NCBI RefSeq assembly: GCF_009834565.1
Contig: NZ_CP019428.1
Span: 5,022,001 to 5,086,000 of the forward strand
Source: Pseudomonas sp. R76
GTDB lineage: Bacteria > Pseudomonadota > Gammaproteobacteria > Pseudomonadales > Pseudomonadaceae
Length of the DNA: 64,000 nt
Direction: 5' to 3'
Below the pieces are notes generated by a model. It was not told where the DNA came from. It made no database searches and worked only from the letters and a program-made list of their open reading frames with translations. Positions 54,872 to 64,000 of this stretch are shown here, in pieces (position 1 is the stretch's first letter; every line of letters starts with the position of its first letter). The position numbers and the translations under genes are program-made.

Positions 54872-57579
54872 TGGACCGCCAGACCACCGCGTCCACCTGC
54901 TGTTATTGCGGGGTGGGTTGCGGCGTGCTGATCGAGCATGACGGCGCGCAGATTCTCAGTGTGCAGGGCGACCCAGACCACCCGGCGAATTTTGGCAAGT
55001 TGTGCAGCAAAGGCTCAAGCCTGCACCTGACCGGCGACTTGGCCGCCCGCGCGTTGTACCCGGAGCTGCGCCTGGGCAAAGGCTTGGCGCGCGCGCGCAC
55101 CGATTGGGAGACCGCCCTGGAACACGCGGCCAACGTGTTCGCCGAAACCATCAGCGAACATGGGCCGGACAGCGTGGCGTTCTACATCTCCGGGCAGTTG
55201 CTGACCGAGGACTATTACAGCTTCAACAAACTGGCGCGCGCGCTGGTCGGCACCAACAACATCGACAGCAACTCCCGGCTATGCATGTCCTCGGCGGTGG
55301 TGGGCTACAAGCGCAGCCTGGGCGCCGACGCGCCGCCGTGCAGCTATGAAGACCTGGAATCCAGCGACTGCGTGATGATCGTTGGCAGCAACATGGCCTA
55401 CGCCCACCCGGTATTGTTCCGACGCCTGGAGGAAGCCAAAGCGCGGCGCCCACAGATGAAAGTGCTGGTGATCGACCCTCGGCGCACGGACACCTGCGAT
55501 TTGGCTGACCTGCACCTGGCCATCCTGCCGGGAACGGATGTGGCCCTGTTTCATGGGATTTTGCATGTATTGCTGTGGGAAGACTGGATCGACCGTGAGT
55601 TCATCCAGGCGCATACCGATGGACTGGTCGAGTTGAAGCGACTGGTGCATGACTACACGCCGCAAATGGTCACGCAGCTGTGCGGGATCAGCGTCGAGCA
55701 GCTGCGGCTGTGCGCGGAATGGGTCGGCACCTCCAGCAGCTTTCTGTCGCTGTGGTGCATGGGCCTGAACCAATCCACCGCCGGCAGTGCAAAAAACAGC
55801 GCGCTGATCAACTTGCACCTGGCCACTGGGACGATTGGCCGGCCGGGCTGTGGGCCGTTTTCCCTGACGGGGCAGCCGAATGCCATGGGCGGGCGCGAAA
55901 CCGGTAGTTTGTCGAACTTGCTGCCGGGCCATCGCGAAGCCGCCAACCCTGAACACCGTGCAGAAGTCGCCGCCTATTGGGGCGTTGAATCGTTGCCGGC
56001 GCCTACCGGGTTGACCGCGATAGAGCTGTTCGAGCAAATCCAGGCCGGCAAGATCAAGGCCGTGTGGATCGCCTGCACCAACCCCGCGCAATCGCTGCCG
56101 GACCAGAACCGCGTACGTGCGGCATTAGCGGCGTGCCCTTTCGTGGTATTGCAGGAGGCGTTTCGTACCACCGAGACGGCGGCTTATGCCGACCTGCTGC
56201 TCCCCGCCGCCAGTTGGGGCGAAAAGGAAGGCACCGTGACCAACTCCGAGCGGCGTATTTCCCACGTGCGCCGCGCCATTGCCCCACCTGGCGAAGCACG
56301 GCCGGATTGGGCGATTACCGTTGATTTTGCACAGCGGCTGGAGCGTCGCTTGCGGCCGGGGCTGGCCAGCCTGTTTGCCTTTGAGCAACCGGCGCAGATT
56401 TTTGATGAATACAAGCTACTGACCCGCGACCGCGACCTTGACCTGTCGGGCATCAGCCATGCCCTGCTCGATCAGATCGGGCCGCAGCAATGGCCGTTTC
56501 CCGCGGGCGCGCAAACGGGAACGCCGCGTCTGTATGCCGATGGCGTATTCCCGACTGACAGCGGCCGGGCGCACTTTGTCGCCGACCCTTACCGCGCCGC
56601 CAAGGAGCAGCGCGATGCGCGCTTCCCGCTGACCCTGATTACCGGGCGCCTGCGTGATCAATGGCATGGCATGAGCCGAACGGGCACGGCAGCGCAGCTG
56701 TTCGGCCATGTCAGCGAGGCGTTGCTGAGCCTGCACCCGGATGAATTGCGCCGTCATCGTTTCAAAGAAGGTGATCTGGTCAACCTGAAAAGCCGGCGCG
56801 GCAACGTGATCGTCGCCGTCAACAGTGACGACAGCGTGCGCCCAGGTCAGGCATTCCTGCCGATGCATTGGGGTGATCGTTTTCTCAAGGGCGGCGTCAA
56901 TGCGCTGACCCAACCGGCGTTTGACCCGTTGTCGAAACAGCCGGAACTCAAGCACAGCGGCGTGCGCCTTGAAGCGGTACACCTGCCGTGGCAGCTGTTC
57001 GCGCTGATTGAAGGAAATGTTCAGCAACACTTTGAAGCACTGCGCCCACTGTGCGAAGGCTTTGCCTACGTCAGCTTGAGCCTGGCGGGACGCGAACGTC
57101 CGGCGCTGCTGGTACGTGCGGCGCATACCGAGGCGCCCGACCTGCAACTATTGACCCGCATCGACGAACTGCTGGGCCTCAATGACGGCCCTGTCATGGC
57201 CTATGACGACCCGCGCCGCTCGATCGGCAAGCGGGTAAAAATCGAAAAAGGCCGTATTACCGCGTTGCGTCTGGCGGGCGAAACCCTGGCCCGGCATTGG
57301 CTGCAGAGCCTTTGGCTGGAAGGCCGTACCGACGATCAACTGCGCCGCTGGCTGTTGGCGCCGCTCAGCGCGCCACCGGGCGGTGCGGCAGCCAGCAACA
57401 AGACGCTGTGCAACTGCAGGAACGTCAGCGAAAACGCGGTGTGCGCCGGTATTGCCCGTGGCCTGAACCTGGACGGGCTTAAACAAGAATTGGGCTGCGG
57501 CACGCAATGCGGCTCCTGTGTGCCGGAAATCAAACGTCTTTTGGCCAGCAACTCGCAGCCAATCGCAATCAGTGTGTGA
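54871..57579 (+). CDS. nasC: Assimilatory nitrate reductase catalytic subunit with C-terminal BFD domain
   Basis: 902 aa from ATG 54871. Mo-bisPGD enzyme that reduces nitrate to nitrite in the cytoplasm. The N-terminal [4Fe-4S] site is CCYCGVGCG plus LCSKG. Molybdopterin regions include SNMAYAHPVLFRRLEEAKAR, GTDVALFHGILHVL and QPNAMGGRETG. After about 830 a BFD-like [2Fe-2S] domain is fused (CNCRNVSENAVC, CGTQCGSC), which probably receives electrons since no separate FAD subunit is encoded. Confidence 0.95.
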   Translation: MDRQTTASTCCYCGVGCGVLIEHDGAQILSVQGDPDHPANFGKLCSKGSSLHLTGDLAARALYPELRLGKGLARARTDWETALEHAANVFAETISEHGPDSVAFYISGQLLTEDYYSFNKLARALVGTNNIDSNSRLCMSSAVVGYKRSLGADAPPCSYEDLESSDCVMIVGSNMAYAHPVLFRRLEEAKARRPQMKVLVIDPRRTDTCDLADLHLAILPGTDVALFHGILHVLLWEDWIDREFIQAHTDGLVELKRLVHDYTPQMVTQLCGISVEQLRLCAEWVGTSSSFLSLWCMGLNQSTAGSAKNSALINLHLATGTIGRPGCGPFSLTGQPNAMGGRETGSLSNLLPGHREAANPEHRAEVAAYWGVESLPAPTGLTAIELFEQIQAGKIKAVWIACTNPAQSLPDQNRVRAALAACPFVVLQEAFRTTETAAYADLLLPAASWGEKEGTVTNSERRISHVRRAIAPPGEARPDWAITVDFAQRLERRLRPGLASLFAFEQPAQIFDEYKLLTRDRDLDLSGISHALLDQIGPQQWPFPAGAQTGTPRLYADGVFPTDSGRAHFVADPYRAAKEQRDARFPLTLITGRLRDQWHGMSRTGTAAQLFGHVSEALLSLHPDELRRHRFKEGDLVNLKSRRGNVIVAVNSDDSVRPGQAFLPMHWGDRFLKGGVNALTQPAFDPLSKQPELKHSGVRLEAVHLPWQLFALIEGNVQQHFEALRPLCEGFAYVSLSLAGRERPALLVRAAHTEAPDLQLLTRIDELLGLNDGPVMAYDDPRRSIGKRVKIEKGRITALRLAGETLARHWLQSLWLEGRTDDQLRRWLLAPLSAPPGGAAASNKTLCNCRNVSENAVCAGIARGLNLDGLKQELGCGTQCGSCVPEIKRLLASNSQPIAISV

Positions 57580-57588
57580 GGGGAAAAC

Positions 57589-58332
57589 ATGAGCGCAAAA
57601 GTCTGGCTGGTGGGCGCTGGGCCCGGGGATCCGGAGCTGTTGACCCTCAAGGCGGTGCGGGCCCTGCACGAGGCCGATGTGGTGTTGATCGACGATTTGG
57701 TCAACCCGGCGGTGCTGGAACACTGCGTTGATGCGCGGGTGATCACCGTTGGCAAGCGCGGCGGGTGCCGTTCGACGCCCCAGGATTTTATCCACCGCTT
57801 GATGCTGCGTTATGTACGCCAAGGCAAGTGCGTGGTGCGGCTTAAAGGCGGCGACCCGTGCATTTTCGGCCGGGGCGGCGAAGAAGCGAGGTGGCTGCGC
57901 GCGCGCGGGGTGATGGTAGAACTGGTCAATGGCATTACGGCAGGCCTGGCGGGGGCAACCAATTGCGACATTCCGCTGACCTTGCGCGGTGTCAGCCGAG
58001 GCGTAACGCTGGTCACGGCACATACCCAGGACGACAGCAGCCTGAACTGGCGCGCGCTGGCCGAGGGCGGGACGACATTGGTGGTGTACATGGGCGTGGC
58101 GAAGCTGGAGGAGATTCGTCAGCAACTGCTGGAGGGGGGAATGGCGGCGGATATGCCGGTAGCGATGATCGAAAATGCATCGCTGCCCCAGCAGCGGGAA
58201 TGCCGCAGTCATCTTGCGCGTATGCACGCGGATGCACTGTCATTCGCCCTGAAGAGCCCGGCGATCCTGGTGATCGGCAGTGTTGCCGCCACGGATCAGG
58301 CCGCTTGCGTTGCGGTTTCAGCCGGCGGCTGA
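57589..58332 (+). CDS. cobA: Uroporphyrinogen-III C-methyltransferase
   Basis: SAM-dependent double methylation to precorrin-2, needed for the sirohaem of NirB. 247 aa. Motifs: VWLVGAGPGDPELLTLKAV, DDLVNPAVLE, RLKGGDPCIFGRGGEE and NGITAGLAG. It follows the reductase by 9 bp with GAGGGGAA as RBS. No CysG dehydrogenase/ferrochelatase domain is attached. Last gene of the nitrate operon. Confidence 0.96.
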   Translation: MSAKVWLVGAGPGDPELLTLKAVRALHEADVVLIDDLVNPAVLEHCVDARVITVGKRGGCRSTPQDFIHRLMLRYVRQGKCVVRLKGGDPCIFGRGGEEARWLRARGVMVELVNGITAGLAGATNCDIPLTLRGVSRGVTLVTAHTQDDSSLNWRALAEGGTTLVVYMGVAKLEEIRQQLLEGGMAADMPVAMIENASLPQQRECRSHLARMHADALSFALKSPAILVIGSVAATDQAACVAVSAGG

Positions 58333-58350
58333 GGTAAATTTCAGGCGAAA

Positions 58351-58376
58351 AAAAGCCCGGCCTAAGCCGGGCTTTT
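58351..58376. terminator. Bidirectional terminator between cobA and oprF
   Basis: AAAAGCCCGGC (58351-58361), loop CTAA, GCCGGGCTTTT (58366-58376), flanked by A and T runs. It ends cobA (plus) and oprF (minus). Confidence 0.93.
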
Positions 58377-58392
58377 TTTTACCACTCAGTAA

Positions 58393-59376
58393 TTACTGAG
58401 CAGCTTGAGCTTCTACCGAGGCTTCTACGCGACGGTTGATAGCGCGGCCAGCTTCAGTTGCGTTGTCAGCAACTGGGCGGGATTTGCCATAACCAACCGA
58501 GCTTACACGGTTAGGAGCGATACCGTCTTTGACCAGAACTTGCTTGACCGCGTCAGCACGACGCTGGGACAGCTTCTGGTTGTAAGCGTCAGGACCGACG
58601 GAGTCAGTGTGACCTTCAACAACGGTGGTGGTTTGTGGGTACTGTTTCATGAAGTCAGCGAGGTTTTTCACGTCGCCGTAGCTGTTAGGCTTAACAACCG
58701 ACTTGTCGAAGTCGAACTTCACGTCCAGCTCAACACGAACAACCTGAGCAACTGGAGCTTCTGGCTCTGGAGTTGGCTCTGGAGCTGGTGCTGGGGTAGG
58801 AGCTGGAGCAACTGCGCCAGCGTTGCCGCCGAAGTTTACGCCCAGGCCGACCAGTGCGGAGTAATCCCACTTGCCGTTGTCCAGGTTGTAGTCGGACTCA
58901 ACACCAGCACGTGCGAACAGGTTGTTGGTGAAGTAGTACTTCACGCCAGCGCCAGCGATAGCCAGGGTGGACTGGTCGCGACCTTTGTGGCCGTCAGCTT
59001 CAACGTTGGTACGGCTCTGGTGACCGAAACCACCTTCTACGTATGGACGCAGGGAATCAACACCAGCCTGACCGAAGTGGTACTGAGCAGTCACGCTGCC
59101 AGTGTCACCTTTGATCTTCTGGGAACCAGTACCGTCGTTCGAACGGGTGTGGTTGGTGGTGTCGTAGTTCAGGTTGATCGACACGTCGTCGGTCAAGAAG
59201 TAACCGATGCTGGCGCCAGGGTTGTAGCCGTCTTCGATGTGCTTAACGCTATCGTTGAACTGCTTTTTGTAGAACAGCTGGCCTTCAACTGCGCCTTGGC
59301 CTTGTGCCAGTGCGCCGAAAGAAGTAGCGGCAATAAGAGTACCAATGGCCAAGCCCAAGGTGTTTTTCAGTTTCAT
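58393..59376 (-). CDS. oprF: Major outer-membrane porin OprF
   Basis: 327 aa. Signal peptide LGLAIGTLIAATSFGALA. The N-terminal beta barrel (about 25-180) is followed by a Pro/Ala/Glu linker (PAPTPAPAPEPTPEPEAP) and an OmpA-type peptidoglycan-binding domain with VVEGHTDSVGPDAYNQKLSQ and the Asp/Arg residues that bind diaminopimelate. Codon use is biased toward highly expressed codons. Preceded by sigX 107 bp upstream on the same strand, which is known to drive oprF expression in Pseudomonas. Confidence 0.97.
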   Translation of the reverse strand: MKLKNTLGLAIGTLIAATSFGALAQGQGAVEGQLFYKKQFNDSVKHIEDGYNPGASIGYFLTDDVSINLNYDTTNHTRSNDGTGSQKIKGDTGSVTAQYHFGQAGVDSLRPYVEGGFGHQSRTNVEADGHKGRDQSTLAIAGAGVKYYFTNNLFARAGVESDYNLDNGKWDYSALVGLGVNFGGNAGAVAPAPTPAPAPEPTPEPEAPVAQVVRVELDVKFDFDKSVVKPNSYGDVKNLADFMKQYPQTTTVVEGHTDSVGPDAYNQKLSQRRADAVKQVLVKDGIAPNRVSSVGYGKSRPVADNATEAGRAINRRVEASVEAQAAQ

Positions 59377-59483
59377 CCGTTAAATCCCCATCTGGTGATT
59401 GTAAAGCAGTCCCACAAACCGGGGGACAACTCGGCGACAAGTCTAACAGAACTTGCCTACACGTAAGAGATATTTGCCACGCA

Positions 59484-60074
59484 CTAAGTTTCAGTCTCGC
59501 CCGCAAATTTCTCACGTAATTTATCAAGAGCGCGTTTGTAACGCATTTTTGTAGCACTCAAACCCATGTGCATGATGTCAGCAATTTCCTGAAACTCTAG
59601 CTCTGCGACAAATCGAAGCACCAGAATTTCTCGGTCAATCGGATTCACATGCACCAACCAGCGATCGAGTCCGCCCTTCTCCTCGGGTGCCGGCGCCTTT
59701 TCTTCAGACGCTTCCTCAAGGGGGTCCAGACTCAAAGCGTCCATCAAGCGACGCTTGCGCCGTTCCTTACGATACTGCGTGATGCACTCGTTGTACGTGA
59801 TGCTGTAGAGCCAGGTCTTGAACTTCGATTTGCCCTCGAAGTTCTTCAGGCCGTACAGCACCTTGAGCATCACTTCCTGACAGACATCATCCGCATCTCT
59901 ATCGTTCCCTAAATACCTTGAACAAACGTTGAACAGAGTGCGTTGATATCTGCGCATCAATTCTTCGTACGCGCGTGTTACGTGAAACAGCTCCGTGTGC
60001 GAGCGCGCGACCAACTCCTCATCAGAGAGCTCACGGGGGTCATAGCGCGTGGACAGCGTTTGGGCTTTATTCAA
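59484..60074 (-). CDS. sigX: ECF sigma factor SigX
   Basis: 196 aa. Region 2 (DADDVCQEVMLKVLYGLKNF; SKFKTWLYSITYNEC) and region 4 (PIDREILVLRFVAELEFQEI; SATKMRYKRALDKLRE) of the ECF type. Controls oprF, fatty-acid synthesis and envelope homeostasis in Pseudomonas. It lies between cmpX and oprF in the conserved order. No anti-sigma factor gene is adjacent. Confidence 0.96.
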   Translation of the reverse strand: MNKAQTLSTRYDPRELSDEELVARSHTELFHVTRAYEELMRRYQRTLFNVCSRYLGNDRDADDVCQEVMLKVLYGLKNFEGKSKFKTWLYSITYNECITQYRKERRKRRLMDALSLDPLEEASEEKAPAPEEKGGLDRWLVHVNPIDREILVLRFVAELEFQEIADIMHMGLSATKMRYKRALDKLREKFAGETET

Positions 60075-60161
60075 AACAAGTCGTGCCGACAGTCAGGTCA
60101 ATGTCCGCTGCAGCCCGGTCACCCGGGTTCGCGGCGGCGTACATTAGCAGGGTTTGCCGGG

Positions 60162-60986
60162 TTAGCGGCTACTGACCTGCTGCTCCAGGAGAATCCGATT
60201 GGACAGTGACACCAGTTCACCCTCATCGGTCAGCACCGTAGTTTTCACGGTACCGATCTCCTCGATTTGCCCTTCGACCTCGCCCACACGCACCTGCTGC
60301 CCTACCTGATACAACTCACGCACATAGATTCCCGCAAGAATCTGCCCGGCAATTTCCCGGCTTCCCAACCCCATGGCCAGCGCAACGGCCAGACCAACGG
60401 TAATCAAAACAATCACAATCACGTGGTTAAGCAGGTCAGTTTTGACCTCCAACTGGCTGATCGCGACCGAAATACTGATGATGATCACCAGGCCTTGGGC
60501 AATTCGACCCAGGCCCGCAGCATAGTCCAACCCCACGCCTTCGGCCGCACCGCGCACCAGCCCATTGGCCAGTTGCGCCAGTAAAACGCCTACCAGCAGC
60601 ACCAGCGCGCCGCCGAAAACCTTCGGCAAATACAGCGCCAGCATGTCGAGCGTAGCTGAAACTCGCTCAAGTCCAAGGGATTGAGCAGCAGAAACCAGAA
60701 AAATAAGTAAAACGAACCAGTAGACGATCTTCCCGATCAGGGTAGAGATCGGCACTTGCAAGCCGGCACGCCCCAACAGCTTGGTCAGGCCGGTGCCTGC
60801 CATCAAGCGGTCCAGGCCCAGTTTGGCGAGCAATTTGGACAGCAAGGTGTCGAGCAGCTTGGCCACGACAAACCCGAGCAGTACCAGGACCAGCGCCCCA
60901 AACAGGTTGGGAATGAAATTCGCCACTTTGGTCCACAATGCGGTCATCGCAGTGACCAGACTCTGGGTCCAGAGATCAAGTTCCAT
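60162..60986 (-). CDS. cmpX: CmpX, MscS-like mechanosensitive channel family protein
   Basis: 274 aa from ATG 60986. Several membrane helices (LFGALVLVLLGFVVAKLLD; IVYWFVLLIFLVSAAQSLG; LNHVIVIVLITVGLAVALAM) followed by a small MscS-like beta domain (GDVxEIGTVKTTVL-type: VEGQIEEIGTVKTTVLTDEG). It is thought to sense envelope tension upstream of SigX. Its start lies just after the crfX stop. Confidence 0.92.
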   Translation of the reverse strand: MELDLWTQSLVTAMTALWTKVANFIPNLFGALVLVLLGFVVAKLLDTLLSKLLAKLGLDRLMAGTGLTKLLGRAGLQVPISTLIGKIVYWFVLLIFLVSAAQSLGLERVSATLDMLALYLPKVFGGALVLLVGVLLAQLANGLVRGAAEGVGLDYAAGLGRIAQGLVIIISISVAISQLEVKTDLLNHVIVIVLITVGLAVALAMGLGSREIAGQILAGIYVRELYQVGQQVRVGEVEGQIEEIGTVKTTVLTDEGELVSLSNRILLEQQVSSR

Positions 60987-60988
60987 AT

Positions 60989-61234
60989 TCAATCAGCCTT
61001 ATCAGCAGTGCGAGCAAGAGGTTTACGACGGGACACCGGCGATACATGGGCCGAACCATTGTTCAGGGCCATCATCAACGCCGGCAGCCAACGACCGAGC
61101 AGACCGAACAAGTCACCCGCCCCTACCTGACGGTTGGCGGTTTTCAACACGCGGCCAAGGCAAGCATCGTCGTCACGGTTGGACGGCGACGCATTGAGCA
61201 TGTCACGCAAAGACTGTTCGAACGGATCGTGCAT
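60989..61234 (-). CDS. crfX: Small conserved protein CrfX
   Basis: 81 codons from ATG 61234; AGAGG lies six bases upstream, favouring it over the Met at 61249. The product is short and charged (HDPFEQSLRDMLNASPSNRD; LKTANRQVGAGDLFGLLGRW). No enzymatic motif. It is known only as the first gene of crfX-cmpX-sigX-oprF and has been linked to CfrX/SigX signalling. The stop TGA and the cmpX start are separated by two bases. Confidence 0.88.
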   Translation of the reverse strand: MHDPFEQSLRDMLNASPSNRDDDACLGRVLKTANRQVGAGDLFGLLGRWLPALMMALNNGSAHVSPVSRRKPLARTADKAD

Positions 61235-61319
61235 AAAGACCTCTCGCAAGTGTTTTAAAAGACGAGGGTTAAATTCCTGGGGTCACATGGCCCCTTCGTA
61301 CGTTCAGGTCATATTCAGG

Positions 61320-62315
61320 TCAAACCCAGCGCAATCGTCGAAATAGCCACCATTGTCCCAGTGCGACGGCCACCATCATCAGGCACGCAATCACGAATCC
61401 ATAAGGGCTGCCAGAGAACGGAATGCCGCCCACATTTATACCCAGCAAACCGGTGAGAAAACTCATCGGCAGGAAGATCCCGGTGATGATCCCGAAGCGA
61501 TACATGGTGCGATTCATGCGCAGGCTCAAACGCCGGTCTTCGGTCTCAAGCACAAGCCCCACGCGCTCCCGAGCCAATTCGAGCTCTTCAAGGTATCGCG
61601 TCAGGCTGTTGTGTAATTCGTTCCAATAGTCGGCATCGTCGTCACAGAACCAAGGCAATTTGATGCGCGTGAGCTGGGCGAAAATATCCCGCTGCGGCGC
61701 AAGAAAACGTTTGAGCCCAGCGGCTCGACGACGTATCTGCAAAACGTTGCCATGCTCCGGAGTATACCGTTCGTCGGCATCCAGTTTTTCTTCCTCGATA
61801 TCGACGACTTCAGACAGGTCGGTGACCAGATCCTGCACTTTATTGGTCAGGTATTGCGCCATATAAAGGATGAGCTCGGACGCGGTCTTCGGCCCTTTTC
61901 CTTCCGCCAGTTGCACCAGTAGCTCATCGGTTGCGCGCAGCGGGCGCAGGCGCAGGGAAATCACGCGACTGGCCGCAGCGAAAATGCGCACCGATACCAT
62001 GTCTTCCGGCTCGGCGCCGGGGTTAAGGTTGACCCCGCGCAGAAACAGCAGCAATTCTGCGTCGGGCAGCGGCAGCAAGCGCGGACGGGTGTTTTCCTCC
62101 AACAGCAGGTCGCAGGCGAACTCGCTCAAGCCGCTGGCTTTACGCAGCCACGTCTGGGTCTGCGGGTGGCTGCGATCCCAATGCAGCCACAGGCTTTCCT
62201 GTGGCTGCAGCTGCAAGTCGTCAAGCTCAGTCCGGGCAATCGAACGCGCACCGCCTTTACCGTCCAGCACCAGGGCGTGCACCAGCCCCCATTGCGCGTT
62301 TTCTTCCTCGAACAT
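61320..62315 (-). CDS. cmaX: CmaX, CorA/ZntB-family divalent cation transporter
   Basis: 331 aa from ATG 62315, with a GTG two codons earlier as an alternative. A large N-terminal cytoplasmic domain with a long helix (YLEELELARERVGLVLETED) leads to two C-terminal membrane helices. The pore motif reads GIN (LLGINVGGIPF) rather than the GMN of Mg2+-type CorA, a variant seen in ZntB-like members. A possible zinc or other-metal efflux/uptake role follows from that. In P. aeruginosa cmaX precedes crfX. Confidence 0.88.
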   Translation of the reverse strand: MFEEENAQWGLVHALVLDGKGGARSIARTELDDLQLQPQESLWLHWDRSHPQTQTWLRKASGLSEFACDLLLEENTRPRLLPLPDAELLLFLRGVNLNPGAEPEDMVSVRIFAAASRVISLRLRPLRATDELLVQLAEGKGPKTASELILYMAQYLTNKVQDLVTDLSEVVDIEEEKLDADERYTPEHGNVLQIRRRAAGLKRFLAPQRDIFAQLTRIKLPWFCDDDADYWNELHNSLTRYLEELELARERVGLVLETEDRRLSLRMNRTMYRFGIITGIFLPMSFLTGLLGINVGGIPFSGSPYGFVIACLMMVAVALGQWWLFRRLRWV

Positions 62316-62340
62316 CCTCACCCCTATCGGCTACTGCGGT

Positions 62341-62832
62341 TTATTCAGGCATTTTCAGCGGGCTTGGCGAGACGATCACGCCATTATTGTCCGCATAGAT
62401 GTATTCGCCTGGGCGGAAGGTCACGCCGGCGAAAGTCACGATCACATTCAGGTCGCCAATACCGCGCTTGTCGGTTTTCATCGGGTGGGTTGCCAACGCC
62501 TGCACCCCAAGATCAGTCTGGGCGATGACATCGACATCACGGATGCAGCCGTAGATCACCAGCCCTTCCCAGCCGTTCTTCGCGGCTTTCTCAGCGATCA
62601 TGTCGCCCAGCAACGCGCGACGCAGGGAGCCGCCACCGTCAACCACCAACACTTTGCCGGCGCCAGGCTGGTCGGCCTGTTCCTTGACCAGGGAGTTGTC
62701 TTCGAAGCACTTGATGGTGACGATTTCGCCGCCAAAGGAGTCTCGGCCACCGAAATTGCTGAACATCGGCTCAACCACCTGCACCAGGTCCGGGTAGGTG
62801 TCGCACAAGTCGGGCGTCACGTAATGGTTCAT
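62341..62832 (-). CDS. rraA: RraA-family protein (RNase E regulator A-like)
   Basis: 163 aa from ATG 62832, after GGAGT. Family motifs: [69 protein letters not shown]. RraA-like proteins are trimers; some inhibit RNase E, while others are HMG/CHA aldolases (with RDVD-type metal residues), so the name does not prove the function. 230 bp of the upstream gap hold no other gene. Confidence 0.9.
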   Translation of the reverse strand: MNHYVTPDLCDTYPDLVQVVEPMFSNFGGRDSFGGEIVTIKCFEDNSLVKEQADQPGAGKVLVVDGGGSLRRALLGDMIAEKAAKNGWEGLVIYGCIRDVDVIAQTDLGVQALATHPMKTDKRGIGDLNVIVTFAGVTFRPGEYIYADNNGVIVSPSPLKMPE

Positions 62833-63062
62833 CGAGAAACTCCTGTCGTTAAAGAAGAGGTCGAACATCCCACGGTGTACATCAGAAAAACGCATCGCAA
62901 CAGGCATTCTTTAGGCAGTTGCCCGTCGGCGGCGGCCATGATCAGACCCATCTCATCGCAACGCAATAACCACTGCGCGACTGAATATGACCAGAAGCGT
63001 TTAATCCGTCATATATTAGCCGCAACCACACACGAGTGAAACGCCCTTGGCAGAGCGCCGGG

Positions 63063-64000
63063 TCAAACCGCTTCCAGTGCCTGGGATTCTGCCCCGGCTA
63101 ACGGTGACAGCGGATCTTTCAACCAGCGCTCCACCAAAGGCCATACCTCAGCCTGCGCGGCTTTGCTGACCAGCATCTCAACGTGCCCGAAATCCCCGGT
63201 AAAACCTTGCTGGCGCCCCAGGCACAGGTATTGGCGATGCTCCGAACCGACTTGCTCGAACAGCTTGCGGCACGCCCAATCCGGATCCTGCCGGTCGCCC
63301 GCCGCGCTCACCGCCAACAGCGGCACGTCAACGTCTGCCAGACCTTTCCACCAGTCCTGCTTGCCATCGCCAAAACGACCGAACAGGCCGTTCCAGCGCA
63401 TGGCTTCGATCATCACGCCTGCCGGCTCGTCCTCCGGGCCGCGCTTGAGCCGCGAACCGGACACTTCACCAAAGCGTTTCAGGAGCAAACGACCGGTCCA
63501 CTCCAACGGTGGAATCTTCAACGGCCAATGGGTGCGGCTGACCTGACAGCCAAACAGCGCCACCGAGGCCACTGCCGGCGCGCCCAGGTGCTGGCCGCCC
63601 AATGCCGCCGCCAGGGCCGTGCCGCCCAAGGAATGCCCGACCCAATGCGGAATTTGCGCACTTTGCTCACGCACAAACGCGCCAATGGCCGGTAAATCGT
63701 AACGCGCATAGTCGGCGACACGGTTCCTGGCATAGTCGTGATTGCGTTTGGACAAACCGTGCCCGCGCATTTCCGGGATCCATACATCAAAACCCTGGCG
63801 CGCCAGGTAAGCGCCCAGGCCGATGCCTTTGGGCGAGTACCAGAAACGCCGGTTGGAAAAACTGCCGTGCAACAAAATAACCGGCGTGCCCCGGTTTTCC
63901 GGGACATCGGCCAGGCCCAAACGCGTCACGGCCAGCTCGACGGTGCCGTCGGGGCTGTTGCCGGGTTTGAGGCGGTACACATCTTCACTTAAGTCGCCAC
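63063..64000 (-). CDS. Alpha/beta hydrolase, 5'-truncated by window end
   Basis: The frame is open through 64000 (GDLSEDVYRLKPG before the GTG at 63980), so the true start may be outside the window. Alpha/beta-hydrolase features are present: oxyanion-hole LLHGSFSNRRFW, nucleophile elbow HWVGHSLGGTALA with Ser, Asp in AAGDRQDPDW and the C-terminal catalytic His in FGHVEMLV. Probably an esterase/lipase-like enzyme of unknown substrate. P. aeruginosa has an esterase gene in the same place upstream of an rraA-family gene. Confidence 0.88.
   Translation of the reverse strand, partial: GDLSEDVYRLKPGNSPDGTVELAVTRLGLADVPENRGTPVILLHGSFSNRRFWYSPKGIGLGAYLARQGFDVWIPEMRGHGLSKRNHDYARNRVADYARYDLPAIGAFVREQSAQIPHWVGHSLGGTALAAALGGQHLGAPAVASVALFGCQVSRTHWPLKIPPLEWTGRLLLKRFGEVSGSRLKRGPEDEPAGVMIEAMRWNGLFGRFGDGKQDWWKGLADVDVPLLAVSAAGDRQDPDWACRKLFEQVGSEHRQYLCLGRQQGFTGDFGHVEMLVSKAAQAEVWPLVERWLKDPLSPLAGAESQALEAV

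Noticed and set aside
59377..59483. SigX-dependent promoter boxes before oprF
   Set aside because: SigX control is known, but I could not place a convincing -35/-10 pair in this gap by eye, so no feature is listed.

Overview
The window is a chromosomal segment of a fluorescent Pseudomonas (P. fluorescens group). The evidence is high-GC codon use, two families of REP palindromes typical of these genomes, and gene blocks in the order I recall from P. aeruginosa: hemN-anr-apt, recR/ybaB/dnaX, ligA-zipA-smc-xdh-guaD, dacB, rlmKL-rmf-pyrD, and nasST-nasA-kinase-nirBD-nasC-cobA-oprF-sigX-cmpX-crfX-cmaX. No tRNA, rRNA operon, insertion sequence, prophage or CRISPR array was seen. The only stable RNA gene is the signal recognition particle 4.5S RNA.

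Layout. 1-3.3 kb: 3' part of hemN, a small conserved gene cut by an in-frame amber codon, the oxygen regulator anr, and apt. 3.4-9.1 kb: acyl-CoA dehydrogenase, recR, an MDR oxidoreductase, ybaB and dnaX, all on the minus strand. 9.2-13.2 kb: a solute-binding protein, a VOC protein overlapping a DMT exporter, a LysR regulator and a DUF2167 membrane protein. 13.3-16.9 kb: an accessory island with two tandem muramidase-fold proteins, an exported SH3-like partner and a lipoprotein. 17-26.4 kb: ffs, a zinc metallopeptidase, ligA, zipA, smc and a GntR regulator. 26.7-35.1 kb: purine catabolism (xdhABC, guaD, second GntR regulator, BenE-type permease). 35.2-44 kb: yggL, dacB, a CHASE/PAS/GGDEF protein, rlmKL, rmf and pyrD. 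44.1-46.6 kb: an orphan SPI-1-type secretion remnant (transglycosylase, HilA-like regulator, InvG-like secretin). 46.9-58.3 kb: assimilatory nitrate/nitrite reduction. 58.4-64 kb: the oprF-sigX envelope-stress block, an RraA-family protein and a hydrolase cut by the window end.

The best regulatory story is nitrate assimilation. NasS (nitrate sensor) and NasT (ANTAR RNA-binding antiterminator) lie upstream of two transcription units, nasA-kinase and nirBD-nasC-cobA. Each unit starts with a sigma-54 type promoter, followed by hairpins whose six-base loops carry A at position 1 and G at position 4, followed by an intrinsic terminator whose 5' arm overlaps the last hexaloop hairpin. The first leader has the usual two hairpins; the second has three. 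Other points worth checking are the muramidase/partner pair, the T3SS remnant, a REP element translated as the C-terminus of a diguanylate cyclase, a structured rmf 5' leader with a GGA loop, and stacked palindromes over the xdhA promoter.
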